DNA of 64,000 nucleotides from Megalobrama amblycephala (lineage: Eukaryota; Chordata; Actinopteri; Cypriniformes; Xenocyprididae). A program made the position numbers and the translations under genes. Position 1 is the stretch's first letter. The number at the start of each line of letters is the position of its first letter. The notes under the pieces are model-generated. The model saw only the letters and a list, made by a program, of their open reading frames with translations. It had not been told where the DNA came from and searched no databases. Below, piece after piece: positions 38,110-51,591 of this stretch. The stretch spans positions 22,455,308-22,519,307 of the forward strand of contig NC_063054.1 in the NCBI RefSeq assembly GCF_018812025.1, written 5' to 3'.

Positions 38110-39085
38110 ATATGTAATTTATACTTGTGATGGCAAAGCAGAGTTTTCAGCATCATTAATCCAGTCTTCAGGAACCAGTCTAATATGCTGATTTGCTGCT
38201 CAAGAAACATTTATTATTGTTATCAGTGTTGAAAACATTGGGCTGCTTAATATTCTTGTGGAAACCATGATCATTTTTACATGATTCTTTGATGAATAGA
38301 AGAAAGTTCAAAAGAACAGCATTTATTTGAAATAGAAATCTTTTGAAACATTATGAATGTCTATACTGTCACTTTTAATCAATATAATGCATAGAAGCAA
38401 TATTAGCAATATTGACTTTTAATTATATATATATACTGTATATAATTATTAATATAAATGATGTTGAAAACAGTTGTGTACATTTTTTTTCAGGATTATT
38501 TGATGAATAGAAAGTTCAAAAGAACAGCATTTATCTGAAATATAAAGCTTTTGCAACATTATAAATGTCTATTCTGTCACTTTTGATCAATTTAATGCAT
38601 CCTTGCTGAATAAAAGTATAAAATTCTTTCCAAAAAAAAAAAAAAACGTACTGACCCCAAACTTTTGAACAGTAGCCTAGTGATAATGTTACAAAAGCAT
38701 TCTATTTCAGATAAATGCTATTCTTTTGAATTTTCTATTCATCAAATAATCCTGAAAAAAATTGTACACATCTGTTTTCAACATTGATAATAATAATAAT
38801 ATATGTTTCTTGAGCAGCAAATCAGCATATTATGATGATTTCTGAAGGATCATGTGACACTGAAGACCGGAGTAATGATGCTGAAAATTCAGCTTTGCCA
38901 ACAGAGAAATAAATTTAATTTTAAAATATATTTAAATAGAAAACATTTATTTTAAATTGTAAAAATATTTCATAATATTACTGTTTTTGCTGTATTTTAG
39001 ATAAATGAAATCCTTGGTGAGCAGAAGAGACTTCTTTTAAAAACATTAAAAAATCTTACTGTTTAAAAACTTTTGACCAGTAGTG
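38110..39085. mobile_element. Composite of foldback (CACTACCGTTC-type) elements
   Basis: Several copies of the family body occur in both orientations (TTTCAGCATCATTAATCCAG, GATTTCTGAAGGATCATGTG). A reverse terminus CCCCAAACTTTTGAACAGTAG lies at about 38655-38676 and another at about 39065-39085. It is flanked by TA microsatellites (38066-38113 and 39091-39125). The pattern suggests one copy inserted in another. Confidence 0.7.
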
Positions 39086-39089
39086 TGTG

Positions 39090-39129
<40 letters not shown>

Positions 39130-39224
39130 GTACAATCATATGCAACCTTTTCACGTTGCTGTTTTATGAAATTGTATCAACCGTAAAACACCTGCCGAGA
39201 AGTTTCTAATACTAAAGATCTTGT

Positions 39225-39315
39225 TTAGCTGGTTCAGAGGGGTTTAATGAGGGTTGAAGCTAAACTGTGCTAAACAGGACAGTGGGCCTCCAGGAGCAGG
39301 ATTGGACACCCGTGG
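39225..39315. mobile_element. hAT-like element end fragment
   Basis: GGTTGAAGCTAAACTGTGC to CCAGGAGCAGGATTGGACAC resembles the right half of the element at 11814-11992. The left half is missing. Confidence 0.5.
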
Positions 39316-40255
39316 TATAAGAGCTTAAAGTTATTTTTTATAGGCTATCTTGGAAAAGATCATTAGAGTTAGGAAAAACTGCTGAACAGTTGCATGAAAA
39401 TGGCTAAATAAGTGGTTGTATTGTTCTGGTTGAAGTTCACTGAGATACAACGCAATATCAGACGACATGTCAAATCCCGCAAGCTGCCGAAAGGTATGAG
39501 TCATAACAGTAAGGACTGGTGTAAAATCAAAACAGGCCCCCTGAACCAGTCGAATGCACAACAGTCGGCCACGCTTGATGACTCATTTCGGAGAAGATTA
39601 ATTGACTTTGCGGTCGCTGCAATGCAACACGGTGCCAAATGACATCCCTATATTGGCTCGCTAAGGTGCGAGGCAAGCCCCGACAGAGGCACAAAGACGT
39701 AAACTCAGAGGCCAGCCAACGTAGCAGTTCAAGCCAAATGCTTTGATTACGTCAATTGCTGCTTCCCCCAGCAGAGCCTCGGGGAGCCGGCTAACCGCCA
39801 TTCACAACACAGACACCACACAGATATTAACAACAGCTCAGGTTACCTACAGGACAGGTAACACTTCCACCCTGAGAACACTGCACACCTCTGTGCACAC
39901 AGGACGTACACTTTCACCCACACTCTCACATATACATACACGGGGAGGCTTGAGAGAGAGAGAGAGAAAATAAATAAATGAAAGAGAATGTTTATAGGCT
40001 ATATATAAAATCCAAAACTGTCAAGCTCCAAAAAGGCACTATATTTTGAGTCTTCTGAAGGCATAGTTTTTTGGGGGTTAAACAGATTAAACCTAAGGTA
40101 TTCACTGAATATTTTGACCTCTTATTGGCATGTTCATGAGAAAATGTCTGATTTAGAAAAAAAAAATTCTTTTGAGTTGGATCTTTTCAGTTGATCCAGT
40201 TCACAAAACTGGTCTGAATGATTCATTCAATCCAGTCCTTGAGTTTAACTCACTG
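39316..40255. other. Intergenic, no gene found
   Basis: Mostly unique, with a short AG repeat near 39955-39966. I see no coding or regulatory feature that I can support. Confidence 0.5.
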
Positions 40256-40458
40256 CAGTGTTATTTTAGTATTATTTATATACAATTATAGTAATTATTT
40301 GCTTTTATTTTTATATTTTACATTTCAAGTTTAGTTTTTTATGTGCATTTGCCAGTTTTTAAATGTTTCTATTGAGCTTTATTTATATTTCAGTTTTAGT
40401 AATTTTAGTACTTTAACTTATTTATTTCAATTTCCGAAGAAATATTTCTATTTTTTGC
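40256..40458. repeat. T-rich dispersed repeat fragment
   Basis: CAGTGTTATTTTAGTATTAT and the following T-rich sequence match the repeat at 53148. It is truncated on the right by the element starting at 40459. Confidence 0.55.
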
Positions 40459-41378
40459 TTAAAGCTGCAGTCTGCTTCTTTAGCTTCTTTGTCGCCATCT
40501 CTGTTTCAAACCTGCAATTGCAGTTATTTGCAGAATTATCATCTTTATGTGGGTTGTGCATCGACACAGCTCCTCGGCGCAGATGAATCGAATGTTTGCT
40601 GTCAGTCACCGCACCGGTGTGGATACTGTACTTTGGAATCACGGATTCTACATCTTGGGAGTATGACCAAAATAAGAATTTTCACCGGAAAATGTCATCT
40701 GAACAAGTAAGTAACATTTCTGCCACTTTTGTTCTGACCAACTGAGAAAAAAAGCATTACAATAAATCACGCTACCAGTGGTGATTAAATCTAACGATCG
40801 CTTAGCTCAGATCACGTCAAACTGTGCAAATTATTATTGTTATACTTTGTTCTCAACTTGTTAATGTTAACAACATCAGCATTGCATGACTGTGTATTTA
40901 GTGTGTATTAGCATTACATTTCAATTTCTTTAGCCACTCTGCAACCCAAAGTCTTTTGCTTTTGACTACGTGTGAATCTCCAGTTGTCACTGATGATTGT
41001 CAATTGGACCTTTCAGGATTACAATCCACCATCAAAATGATAAGTTTAATAGTTGAAGCTGCTGTGAGAAAAGGCTATAAATGATCCATCACCTGCAGCA
41101 TCCTCCACATGCCATATAGCCTACTAGCTGGGACTCCTCCTTTATGTAAACATAAATGTAATGTGATGTAATGACGCGAAGACGAACAGCTGCATGCTCG
41201 AATTTCCCGCGGAAACCCACCAGTTCCAATTTTATAATAAAACATTATTTCAAGCTTACCATTGTGAATTTGTCTAAGGAAAGGAGATAGTTTTGAACGC
41301 TGGCTGGTTATGTACTTGCTCAAAAATTTATTTTGGATAATTTTTAACCAAAAAAAAAGTTACGGACTGCGGCTTTAA
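40459..41378. mobile_element. TTAAAGCTGCAGTCTG-type element
   Basis: TTAA at 40459-40462 is followed by AGCTGCAGTCTGCTTCTT. The right end AAGTTACGGACTGCGGCT is followed by TTAA at 41375-41378. The termini are imperfect inverted repeats and the length is 920 bp. It interrupts a T-rich dispersed repeat (40256-40458). No transposase was found. Confidence 0.8.
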
Positions 41379-41404
41379 GTTTTTTTAAGTTTGAATGATT
41401 TTTT

Positions 41405-42885
41405 TAATCAGTTAGGGTAGGTTATTTTCAGAGAGGCTAGTAGCAATAGCGAGCTAACTTTGAAAGCATAAGATCCCACCCTCCCTTCAAACAAGAGTAT
41501 CTTCAAAGCCACGCCTCCTCTAAAACACATGAATGCTTACAGCCGGGAGCAAACAAAAGCGTCATGAGAGACATGCGTGTCTTAAAGCACAACATGTCTC
41601 AAAGCACATGACATTATAATAATGATGAACGAAAACAACTTAAAGAGCACTGACCTGTACCAGCCGACTGCTGCAGATTCATTTCAGCGTTGACAGTGTT
41701 GCCATTGAAACTCATAAATTAGAGTCACGAACCGCTCCAAGTATAACGTCACGGGACACTATCTCTTCCAAATTACGGTAGTTATGGCATGAACGCAGCA
41801 TAACCTCATTGTTTTGGTTCATGAGGAACTGTAGAAAGTGGCTGCTGCTTTGATTGCGGTGCTCGAGACTGGCGTCTGTCTCTGCTGCATAGCATAAAAC
41901 GTGTGATGTGTGATGTCTGTGTGAGCAGGGTGCGTGGAAGTATGGAAACACATTAGTTGACAGGCAGGTAGGACATCCTATCGGACGAACATTTCATGGT
42001 CCTACACCCCGCCTGTTTTAGCCTGGTCGTTCACACCTCTTGAAAAAGTCTCAAGAAATGAGAGTATAAAGCAGTGGAAAAGTGGGAGAGTAGAGGGTGA
42101 GAAAAGTGGAAACAACCAATAAAACAGACCTGCAACACACTCAGTATACCTAATATGAATATTAAAATTTGACCATGGAGAAAAAAAACAAAACATTTGA
42201 GGGCATTTTTTTAACGTTTTCATTACATTTACGAGCACTACAGTCTCTAAACAAGCGACACGCGTCAGTTTAACACAAAAAGAATAAAGGAATTGTTACT
42301 TTTTTGTCCATTGTTCTTTGAATTTTCGGACTACATCATTGTCTTCTGTGTATCAGAATAATTCCACATATCATCGCGTTCATGACCAGGCATACGTCCT
42401 TATTTGCACATATAGGCCTATTTCATTTGAAGAAGACGTGATTAAATATATGCACATACACGGTGCTGGTTCATGTTTAGAGCACTAGAGTATGTGAAAT
42501 ATGTCCATAAAGCTTGAAACATGCTTACTCCAATCCGTATATGATCTTTAATCTTTGCAAGCATTGTTAAACTCCGCTTAGCTCCGCTTTCATGCACGCT
42601 CCACGTTGTAAGTTCGACTTTGCTTTTCTCAACCCGGAAGAATGAAATTGCTCAAAAAAAAAAAAAAAAAAACGCAAAAATACCCAGTTTCCACTTCTTG
42701 ATTACATTTATGAGTGCTTTTATTTTTTTCAGTGACGTGCAGCCTCTGCATATCTGTTCAAAAATCTCAAAAAATGTGTTTTGGGGTTTCATGACCTTTT
42801 AACTAGTGATTGCTTTTAGAATGTGAAGACTTTCAACCAGCATAACAAAAATGTTTTTGAGGTAAATCACCGACCCCGCCTTTAA
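41405..42885. mobile_element. Probable TTAA element with CCGACCCCGCC end
   Basis: The right end reads TCACCGACCCCGCCT followed by TTAA (42882-42885). A divergent left end, AGTTAGGGTAGGTTATTTTC, lies near 41410. The body includes CACGCCTCCTCTAAAAC and is about 1.5 kb. The right end is well supported; the left end is approximate. Confidence 0.5.
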
Positions 42886-44822
42886 GATGCATCTGCTTCA
42901 CTGGAAAGCAGAAACTTAGCTTAGCTTACTTTCAGTTACTGAAAACATCAGTCCCCATTTATTGTGACAGCAAGCAAAAGAATGACCAGCACATTATTCA
43001 AAATTTCTGAAGGAAATTTGAGAGGTTTTGAATGACATGAGAGTGAGTGAACGATGACAAATCTTTCATATTTGGTTGAACTAATCTTTTAAGCTTCTCT
43101 TTTGGCAGGGTTCTCCTTAAAATTCTGGACAGAAAGTTGTTACTCTGCAGAACATCTTCAGACATTCAGATGAAAGACAGAACTTCCATGCTTGACGGGT
43201 TGTTATTGTTCATTTGTCACCTAAAGCCAAGAGAGGGTGTTTATGCATGTATATATGTATGTGTGTGTGTGTGTGTATATGTGTGGGTGGTTAAGGGTTG
43301 TTTTAGAGTTCAAACCAGAGCCAAACCAATAGTTTTGTTCTTGGCTTTAGACGTTTCTTGATCAGCCACATCTTGTACTGAGAGCAAACCAGTCAAACAA
43401 TAACAGCGTTGTGTTTACTGCACTATTATCATAGTGATGAGGTTTATGTGAAAAATAAGAATGTACAGAAAAGGAAATGACATTTGTACTAGATTTATCA
43501 GTGATGAATGATAAGAAAAATCCCTTTGAATCTTGTCATCAAAATGTTTGAGGATGCTTTCAAAATGCGTGCACTTTTTTTTTTAAACTTAATAGATAAC
43601 AGATGGCCATTCTAAAAATAATTACAGCACACGAGTGCACTAAGATCAGCACAACAAGAGATCTAATCTATTTGTACACATTATGAAGTTTGTACATTAT
43701 AATGAAGTGCTGGGACAGGGACAATGGCAAAAAAAATTTAACCTGTAAACTCAAGTGCTTTTGTATATACACATGTCTATGTCTAAATACGCTAAATATC
43801 AATAATTAATGAGTTAGCACAGGAAGAACCACAGGAATTAGTGCTGTGCTGGAAACAAAGCTTGAAAACACCTCACCACAAAGCAATGTGAGAGTGTTGC
43901 TGTTCAAAGGTGTTGTTGTGATACCGCTGACACCCTACGAGCTGTAGAAATGATGGATCATACACTCAATCTCAAATGAATTAAAAAGATCAAAGCTTCT
44001 CCACAGCAAACATGTTCCTTTAAAAAAGTTAAATGCCCATGAGAATGTATAAGTGTGTAAATTAGCATTCTTCAGCATGCCTGAAGATGATAAAGCTATG
44101 CAAACAGGATACAATAACGCAGTCACAGGCTATCTTTCCCCCCATGTGGTCTGCTAGTGTCTGTGTGCATTTAGCCCCTGTTAGCTGGATTAAATGGATG
44201 AAATCCTGTACATCCAGACTCTCTAATTAGATTTCTATAGGTGAGAGGCTACAGTGCGCTCGCTGGGCCATGTCTGACTAAAAACGAACAAACAGGGTGT
44301 TGCGAGATGACTCATCAGTTTTGAAGTGGAGAGTCTGAAGCTCCTGTGTTATGCGGGGAGATGTTCATCACTCCACATGCTCAAAGCCATTACCTTTCCA
44401 CCCACACCATGTCACCCACTCACATACACACGGGCGATCACAACAATAGGGTTGAGCTTTGCCTCTCCCCTCTCTTTCTTTGAGTCATTTAGATTCTTTC
44501 TCACTTACATTTTCCTTCATTGAATTTAAGACTTTTTTCAGAATAAAACAGCATGACAATCTTTCTCGTGTATTTAGCATAGTTGTGCAGTCAGTATCTC
44601 TAATCTGCTCCAGCGAGTGCAACAACACTGGGGCTTTTCACTGTTTGCATTGCTCTGCTTTTCTGCGTTTGAAGATTTGCAGTCTGCTAATTAGTGGTGG
44701 GGAGTTTTTCAGCAGGTATTTACGTCAAACAAGTGACTTTTTACAAGTTATCACTGAATCATTCACTCAACTGATTCTTTCAAACACTGATTCATTCATT
44801 CAAAAAAAAAAAAAAAATGATT
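42886..44822. other. Intergenic sequence, mostly unique
   Basis: It holds the right end of a TTAAAGGG-type element (about 43015-43092), a (TG)n tract at 43256-43280, and otherwise no feature I can support. Confidence 0.5.
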
Positions 44823-46284
44823 TGCTGCGTCCCAGTTCGCATACTATCCATCCTAAATAGTATTCAAAATTAGAATTAGTGTGTCCTAAACAATGTTGGG
44901 GAAAGTTACTTTTAAAGGTAATGCATTACAATATTGCGTTACTCTGTAAAAAAGTAACTAAATTGTGCTACTTAATTACTTTCTATGAAAAGTAATGGGT
45001 TACATTACTTTTGTGTTACTTTTTCTCACCTGGACTGGGCTTGCTTGTTTGTTTTTTAGTAACAACAAAAAAGTTAATTTTTAGCAAATGTAAAGGCCCT
45101 TTCACACCAAAAGTGAAATGAATAAGCCTCAGGCTGAAGGAAATGCATATTTACACCCGTACAGTAGAGGGCGCAGCTCAAACAAATCTTTCAGCTGTGC
45201 TGCCATTCTGAAGATGATTAAAGAAGAATAGGATACAAGAGAAGGAAGTTAAAAACATTTTTCTTATTAGTATGGTTGAATTAGGTCATTGAAGGTCAAC
45301 AGCAAAGACATTGGTTAATAAAGTGAGATTAAATACATAAAGGATATTTGTGTAATTTAATATATTTAATTATTACAGGTTTGCGTAAAATTCTGAGATT
45401 GCATTTCACTGTTTTTATTCATTTTGAGAAATACTGAATGTTTTCATGCAAGTGAGATGAGTAAATGCATGTTCACAATTAGTCAATACATGTTCACACA
45501 GCGCACACAACACCTCTGTACTTTATTTCTCTCAACATGGGGACAGGAGAGCTGTCAGTCAGTAAATGTGAAAAAGTAACTTGCGTTACTTATTTGAAAA
45601 AGTAACAGATATTTAGTTGTAAATTGAAAAAGTAATGCGTTACTTTACTAGTTACTTGAAAAAAGTAATCTGATTATGTAACTCAAGTTACTTGTAATGC
45701 GTTACCACCAAAACTGGTCCCAAATCCTTGTATGTTAAAATGAGTATTCCAAAGATACCTGTATGATCTGCTATTTCCAGTTAGAATTCGAAGTCCAGAT
45801 CCATGCACACTCTATCAACTAATATTGCCCACAACCCATTGCATGTTGGACGAGGATTCGATTAGAACTACAAACTCAAATAAAAAGATGCGTGCGAGAC
45901 CAATGTGTTAGGTAGAGAAGTTTAGATAAAGGGGTTTGAGTGATTAATAATCTAATAATTATTCTAATAATTATATCTAACCTGACGCAAAGACACATGA
46001 CTGGCAGATCAATGCGCTACTACATTTCTGTCCGGTATGTTAGGAAATTAAATTAAATGTGGAGGATTTTAACTGTGACAAGATGATTGACAGGGTAGTT
46101 TTAACAGAGACAGGATGCACATAACTAAGTGACAGAGCGGTCCATTAAAGACGTAATTATGATGAAGTAGTATGTCCCAAAGCTTGCCAACTCTTCTGCT
46201 ACACACTCAAAAGTATCTAATTTTCCATAAAAAGCAGTATATACTTGTAGGGCATAGTATAAGTAGGTCAACTGGGATGCAGCA
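44823..46284. mobile_element. Outer inverted-repeat element, split by a hAT insertion
   Basis: The left end TGCTGCGTCCCAGTTCGCAT and the right end CAACTGGGATGCAGCA are inverted. The body resumes after the inner insertion at about 45717 with TGTATGTTAAAATGAGTATTCC. It is non-autonomous and itself lies between two GATTCATTCA-rich stretches. Confidence 0.7.
44891..45716. mobile_element. hAT-type element with 8-bp target duplication
   Basis: It starts CAATGTTGGGGAAAGTTAC and ends GTTACCACCAAAACTG. Flanks are GTCCTAAA (44883-44890) and GTCCCAAA (45717-45724), an 8-bp target duplication with one mismatch. The ends are rich in AAGTAACGCGTTACTTT-like motifs. There is no transposase frame. Confidence 0.8.
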
Positions 46285-49043
46285 GTTGTCTTTATAAATG
46301 AACCATATGAATCATTCAAAGGATTCATTCAAAAACAGATTCTTGTGTGCCATTGAATTATTCTCTCAACCAATTCTTGATTCATTCAGGAACGAAAACA
46401 ATGACTGTCTTTATGAATGAGTGATTGAACTGATTTGTTCAATAACACTGATCAATTTGGAAACAAAACAAGTGAATTTTGAGTGGGTTAACCAAACAAA
46501 TCAGTGCCTTTATGAGTAAGTAATTTTAATCTTTCAGTCATTTGTTCTTTGAAACGCCACTATATACTGCTCGGGGGCGTGTGGCAGTTAACCCACTTTG
46601 GCATTGTTTGGAACTTTCGGTGGCAAAGAAAAAACACAATTTTGTTTCTAAATTGTAAGTTACTCAATATTAATATCTTGTTTTATTGAAGGCAAGTTTA
46701 CAGCCCTCTGACTCGTAGCTCAGCGGTGTTCAAGCTGAAGTTAAAGCACAAGGTCACATACATTGCCGAAAGGCTCCACTCGTCACAACAAAATTGATTC
46801 TTAAATAGTCATATTTTTGTTGTTGCACTTGAAGAAACTGTGAATATGTTAGTTGGGAATTGAAAACCTGCTCTGGATAGTTTGTAAGGCACAGGATCCC
46901 TCAAACCAGCTACAGGGACTCTCAGTTTCAACAATTGCAGTGTGTGAAAATGACACTGTTAAAATAGGGCCGGCATTTTACATCTTAAATGTTCTGATTT
47001 GAGAGAGAGGGAACATGTAAGGCACATAAGGCATCTTATCAGCATACACAAACCATTTAACAATTTACTTTAGGGATGAACTATTCACATTATGTGCCAG
47101 AGAATATTTTTAATGTTCTCCATTCTTTAAGTGCTAGAGGTGAAAAAAAAAAAAAAAAAAAAACCTGAATCAAACACCTCAGACTGTTGCACCAGCAGCA
47201 GTGAGATCTCTTTGTCTCCTCTGAAGGGTCTCGGAGGAGCTGTGCTCGCATGCATGTGAAGAATCGCCCATAGCCACATTTGAAAAGGGCTGGCCAGGGA
47301 ATCATTCTGATTAATGAAATAAGTTATCTGGAACACGGTGCAATTTATAGACTGATATACAGATATTATGACCCAAATTCTGGCCATTACTAAAAACTGC
47401 AACCACCTCTACCATTCCTAGCCTATTTCCAGGCAGTTACCATGGTTACAGGGAGAGAAAGAGAGGGGGAGAGGAAGAAAAAGAGAGAGATCTAATACAA
47501 ATTTCAGAGAAACTTTGTCACCAACAAAAAAGAGAATGATGATGCATTTAAAATGAGTATTTCGAAGGAACGCTGCTGACAGGGCGTGCAAAACAAAAGC
47601 CTTCCTCTCTGCGTAATGCATCACATTGCTATTAACAACTCGTGTGATTTTATTGCATCAGCTTCTAACTTACAATTTATTCACAAACTGTAACCCGGTA
47701 CACAGAGATACAGAAATGTCACGACCGCCCTGCAGTTTCTGTAATGCGTAACCATTCCTGATGACCTCATCAAAGCCCTGGGTCCCTCCAGTCACCCTAA
47801 ACCCTCCGTAGCCTGTTTCTCATTTCTCGCCATCACCATCGAACAACAAAAAACAAAAGGACAGGATGACAGCATCTCATCCGACGGCCACTAAACAATA
47901 CCCTCAGTCCCTTTCTCAACCTCCTGAACACTTCACACTGCCCAGAGAAGCCACAACACACAATACTTCAATGACATCATGTAGATTGAATGAGTTCGAT
48001 TCAAGTGGCTCCAACCTCAAGCACATGGCGTGACAACAACTGTACTGCACAGGTAACATTTAAGCCTAATTTGCACAATACTTGTTATTCTAGGCTGTAA
48101 TACACACCACCTCCCTTATTTTCCTTTATCTGAAGATATTGGGCATTACTTTTTTTTTTGTTTGTTTGTTGCTAATATTATTTTAATGTACTACTTCCTT
48201 AAGTTAAGAAATTATGGTTCACTTATGTTTTAAGAAATATTTGATGCATGCATTGTGTTTATCAAAGTCATTTGGGTGTTTTTTTTTTTTCTTTTTTCTT
48301 CAAACAGCATCACACCAGATTCCTTTGTTTGAGAGAGGAAGGGTTTGCGCAGATGAGGAGCCAGCTTAACCTATATCGCCCTCTTCTGGTTTAAAGAAGC
48401 ATTACATTCTCATAACATTAAAGGAATTTTCCGGATTCAGCCCAGTCGGTGGCATAAAGTTGATTTACAGTTTCCAATTCTTTGCTTTACAAAAGCCAAA
48501 ATCTCGATTACAGTAATAGCGAGAACATACTATTTCAAAAGCAAATTCCAATATATAAACAATATATATGTTTAATATGATATTAATGTGAAAAATGTGT
48601 TTGTGTATTAGGCCTACTATTTTTTTAAAATCTATTTTTACATCTTCACCATGGCAATGTAACTGTCAATCCTAAAATGACTCTAAAATGATTTAAACAG
48701 CTTTACAGCTTTAGTGTTTATATAAAATTTTCCATTTTTCCATTTACCTCCATTGTAAGTGCTGCACCAAAACCTTGTTCTTTGAACTTTAAATATTGTT
48801 TTAAATAATTTTATCCTGCCATACTTAACATTAATACGCCAATGAAGTTTTTATATTTAATATAGGTTTACTCTTGTGTACACTGTATTAATATAAACAC
48901 TATAATCGTGCGTTGCTTTAAAGTAGGATACACAGCAAACAAACAAGAACACTTAAGTCATGATTAAATAGGCTTATAATGCATTACAATATTATATGTA
49001 GGCTTACAATATTAAATGCTCTCTCTATATATTACAATGTGCT
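46285..49043. other. Intergenic sequence without recognisable gene
   Basis: The start contains several GATTCATTC-type short motifs (to about 46560) of a dispersed repeat, with poly-A at about 47143-47162 and T runs at 48150 and 48280. The remainder appears unique. No ORF here resembles a known protein. Confidence 0.6.
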
Positions 49044-49582
49044 TTAAAGGGTTAGTTCGCCCAAAAATGAAAATAATGTCATTTATTACTCACCCTCATG
49101 CCGTTCCAATTTTCGGAACGCAAATTAAGATTTTTTGTTGAAATCCGATGGCTCAGTGAGGCCTGCATAGCCAGCAATGACATTTCCTCTCTCAAGATCC
49201 ATTAATGTACTAAAAAACATATTTAAATCAGTTCATGTGACTACAGTGGTTCAATATTAATATTATAAAGCGACGAGAATATTTTTGGTGCGCCAAAAAA
49301 AAAAAAAAAAACATAATAACGACTTGTATAGTGATGGCCGATTTCAAAACACTGCTTCAGGAAGCTTCAGGGCGTTATGAATCAGCGTTATGAATCAGCG
49401 GTTCGGAGCGCCAAAGTCACGTGATTTCAGCTGGCTATGCAGGCCTCACTGAGTCATCGGATTTCAACAAAAATATCTTAATTTGTGTTCCGAAAATGAA
49501 CGAAGGTCTTATGGGTGTGGAACGTCATGAGGGTGAGTAATTATTGACATTACTTTCATTTTTGGGTGAACTAACCCTTTAA
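49044..49582. mobile_element. TTAAAGGGTTAGTTCGCCC-type element
   Basis: It is flanked by TTAA (49044-49047 and 49579-49582). The ends AGGGTTAGTTCGCCC and GGGTGAACTAACCCT are inverted. An inner inverted pair (CTCAGTGAGGCCTGCATAGC and its complement near 49430-49460) gives a second stem. There is no coding sequence. Confidence 0.85.
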
Positions 49583-49774
49583 TGAAGCTACTGAGCATTC
49601 CTTCGTTACCAATTCTTAAGTGACTTTTTAGAATTAGTAATGGTGACTTGGGCTCAACTGTTAAACTGTCAACTTGAGATTTGAATCCATGGCGAAGAGG
49701 GTTTTTAAAAACAATCCGTTGTTGTTTCTTATTTATTTACACACTCGTGCCATCGAACTCTTGTATAAATGCAA

Positions 49775-49884
49775 TATCACACTCGTAGCCGTGCGATATG
49801 GCAGTATATCAGCACGCTGTGATTACCTACGGAACGAGGCCGCATAGCCGTGCTGATATACAGCCATACTGCATGGCTACGAGT

Positions 49885-49890
<6 letters not shown>
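49775..49890. mobile_element. Compact hairpin MITE beside map3k7 3' end
   Basis: Two 42-nt arms (49775-49816 and 49849-49890) are complementary at 38 of 42 positions, with a 32-nt loop. The arms begin TATCACACTCGTAGCC and end GGCTACGAGTGTGATA. The right side runs straight into a TA microsatellite, consistent with TA-targeted insertion. It could equally be a fold-back relic of a larger element. Confidence 0.7.
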
Positions 49891-49961
<71 letters not shown>

Positions 49962-49982
49962 ACATACATACACATACATATG
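49888..49982. repeat. (TA)n microsatellite with CA/CATA interruptions
   Basis: A long TA run is followed by mixed ACATA/CATACATA units, just 3' of map3k7 and likely length-polymorphic. Confidence 0.95.
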
Positions 49983-50088
49983 TGTTTGCGAATATCCTGT
50001 TTTTTTTTTTGTTTTTTGTTTTTTAAAAAGGTGAACTGAAGACCAGAGACGGCACAGACAGTTTGAAGCATGATGTTTACCTGTTCGA

Positions 50089-50094
50089 TTTATT
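50089..50094 (-). terminator. map3k7: Candidate distal poly(A) signal AATAAA for map3k7
   Basis: TTTATT on the plus strand reads AATAAA on the minus strand, about 1.83 kb past the stop codon. It is the last canonical hexamer before transposon and microsatellite sequence. Cleavage would be expected at roughly 50060-50079. Confidence 0.55.
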
Positions 50095-51585
50095 TCAAGA
50101 TGCGACCTTCACCTGTGTATTCCCGTTCCCAACAGCTTAAGAAATCAGACATCTTATTTACAGCACATAGTACAGAAACTCAACATGAACATTGAACTCG
50201 AAGAAAAAATAATAATAATACACCACTTCACTGTTAAACAAATAGTTTTGCAGAGAACTCATTTAAAGATCCTGAACATCCAAATGTGTCTTTAACCCTG
50301 CTCGAGATTTCCTCGGTATAGAGCGCATTCTTTGTAATCAGTGATAACCAGTCAGGATTGTGCAAAAACATGGGTTGAGTGTGTGTTGGGGGCAACAAAG
50401 TAAAGTGTGATCTCTAAAAGGAATTCATAATATGTAACAATACATCTGATTTTCTCTTTCAAAACCTTAAATTAAGTACAGGGATGAAAACTAGTGGTAA
50501 GAACAAGGAACTTAACGAAAAAAGAATGGGTGAGTGGGTTGACTGCCCTTACCGTGATTTCTGCAGCATATTGACAAGATCATTCAGACCAGACAAAACT
50601 CTGGCCGCTCTTGATTTCATGTTGCATTCGAAAGCCTTTTAAAACTCTCATTCATGTTTCTAATCGTGGCGTGTGAGCGGTCTCGCTGCCGTAAAGCAAC
50701 AAAACAAGTCAAGTAAAACGCAAACAATTCAACTCTAAGGCATCATGTGAACTAAAAATACCTAAATCAAGCTCAGAGAAAGAGAGTCTTTCCCACACTT
50801 ACAACAAAAACTATGAAGCGGATCTCTGAAAACCCTGGATAAATTACCATACGTTGTTAGATAAAGATACACAACAGAGCAAAGAAACACAAGAATACTG
50901 TATTCATGATTAAAATGTTTGTACTCACAATCACATACACTCAAGTCCATTTGTTTCGGTCTCTTTAAGAGCGATGATTTTTGAGCGTTGTGTTAAAGGA
51001 AGCGGATTACAAACTGCGTTTTCTTGTGAGGCCGCACATACACACAGATCGACCCTTGTTCATCTAGAAACACAAGGTCGACATGCAAGGCATATGTAAA
51101 ATACATCCCCCGATTTCAATCAATACATAACACTTTTCAGGGCAGAAAAATCAAAAAAGAGGGAACATCTGTAGCACTTTTTTGCATAAAAGGGGCTAAA
51201 ATGAAAAGTACACACAAAGTGAATGCAACAAAATAAAAATCTAGATTTTAAAATGATAAAATTAGCTTTTCTATGTAACCTAAAGCCACTTTGCGTTCAC
51301 ATTCTTAAGGACCGACACCTAATTGAGGGGAATTAGGCGAACCCCACAGAGAATTCTGGGATTGTTAGAGGAAGGGAAAAAACATGTGACATTCCAAAAG
51401 ACCTCATTTGTTCCTTTAACATCCTCTCTTTGAACATCCCTGGCATAAGATGCCGGTTTTCCTGTTTGAAAACAAATCGTTTTTGCAGACAGACTTGGGT
51501 TTGCTGGCTCGTTTAGACTTGTATGATTTCTGAAGAACTGTCTGCGTGAATCACGGCCAACAGTTGTGTTTTACACCCACCGGGC

Positions 51586-51591
51586 TTTAAT
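51586..51591 (-). terminator. map3k7: Possible proximal poly(A) signal ATTAAA for map3k7
   Basis: TTTAAT on the plus strand reads ATTAAA on the minus strand, about 335 nt after the stop. It is the second most common signal variant and could give a short 3' UTR. No transcript evidence is available. Confidence 0.25.
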
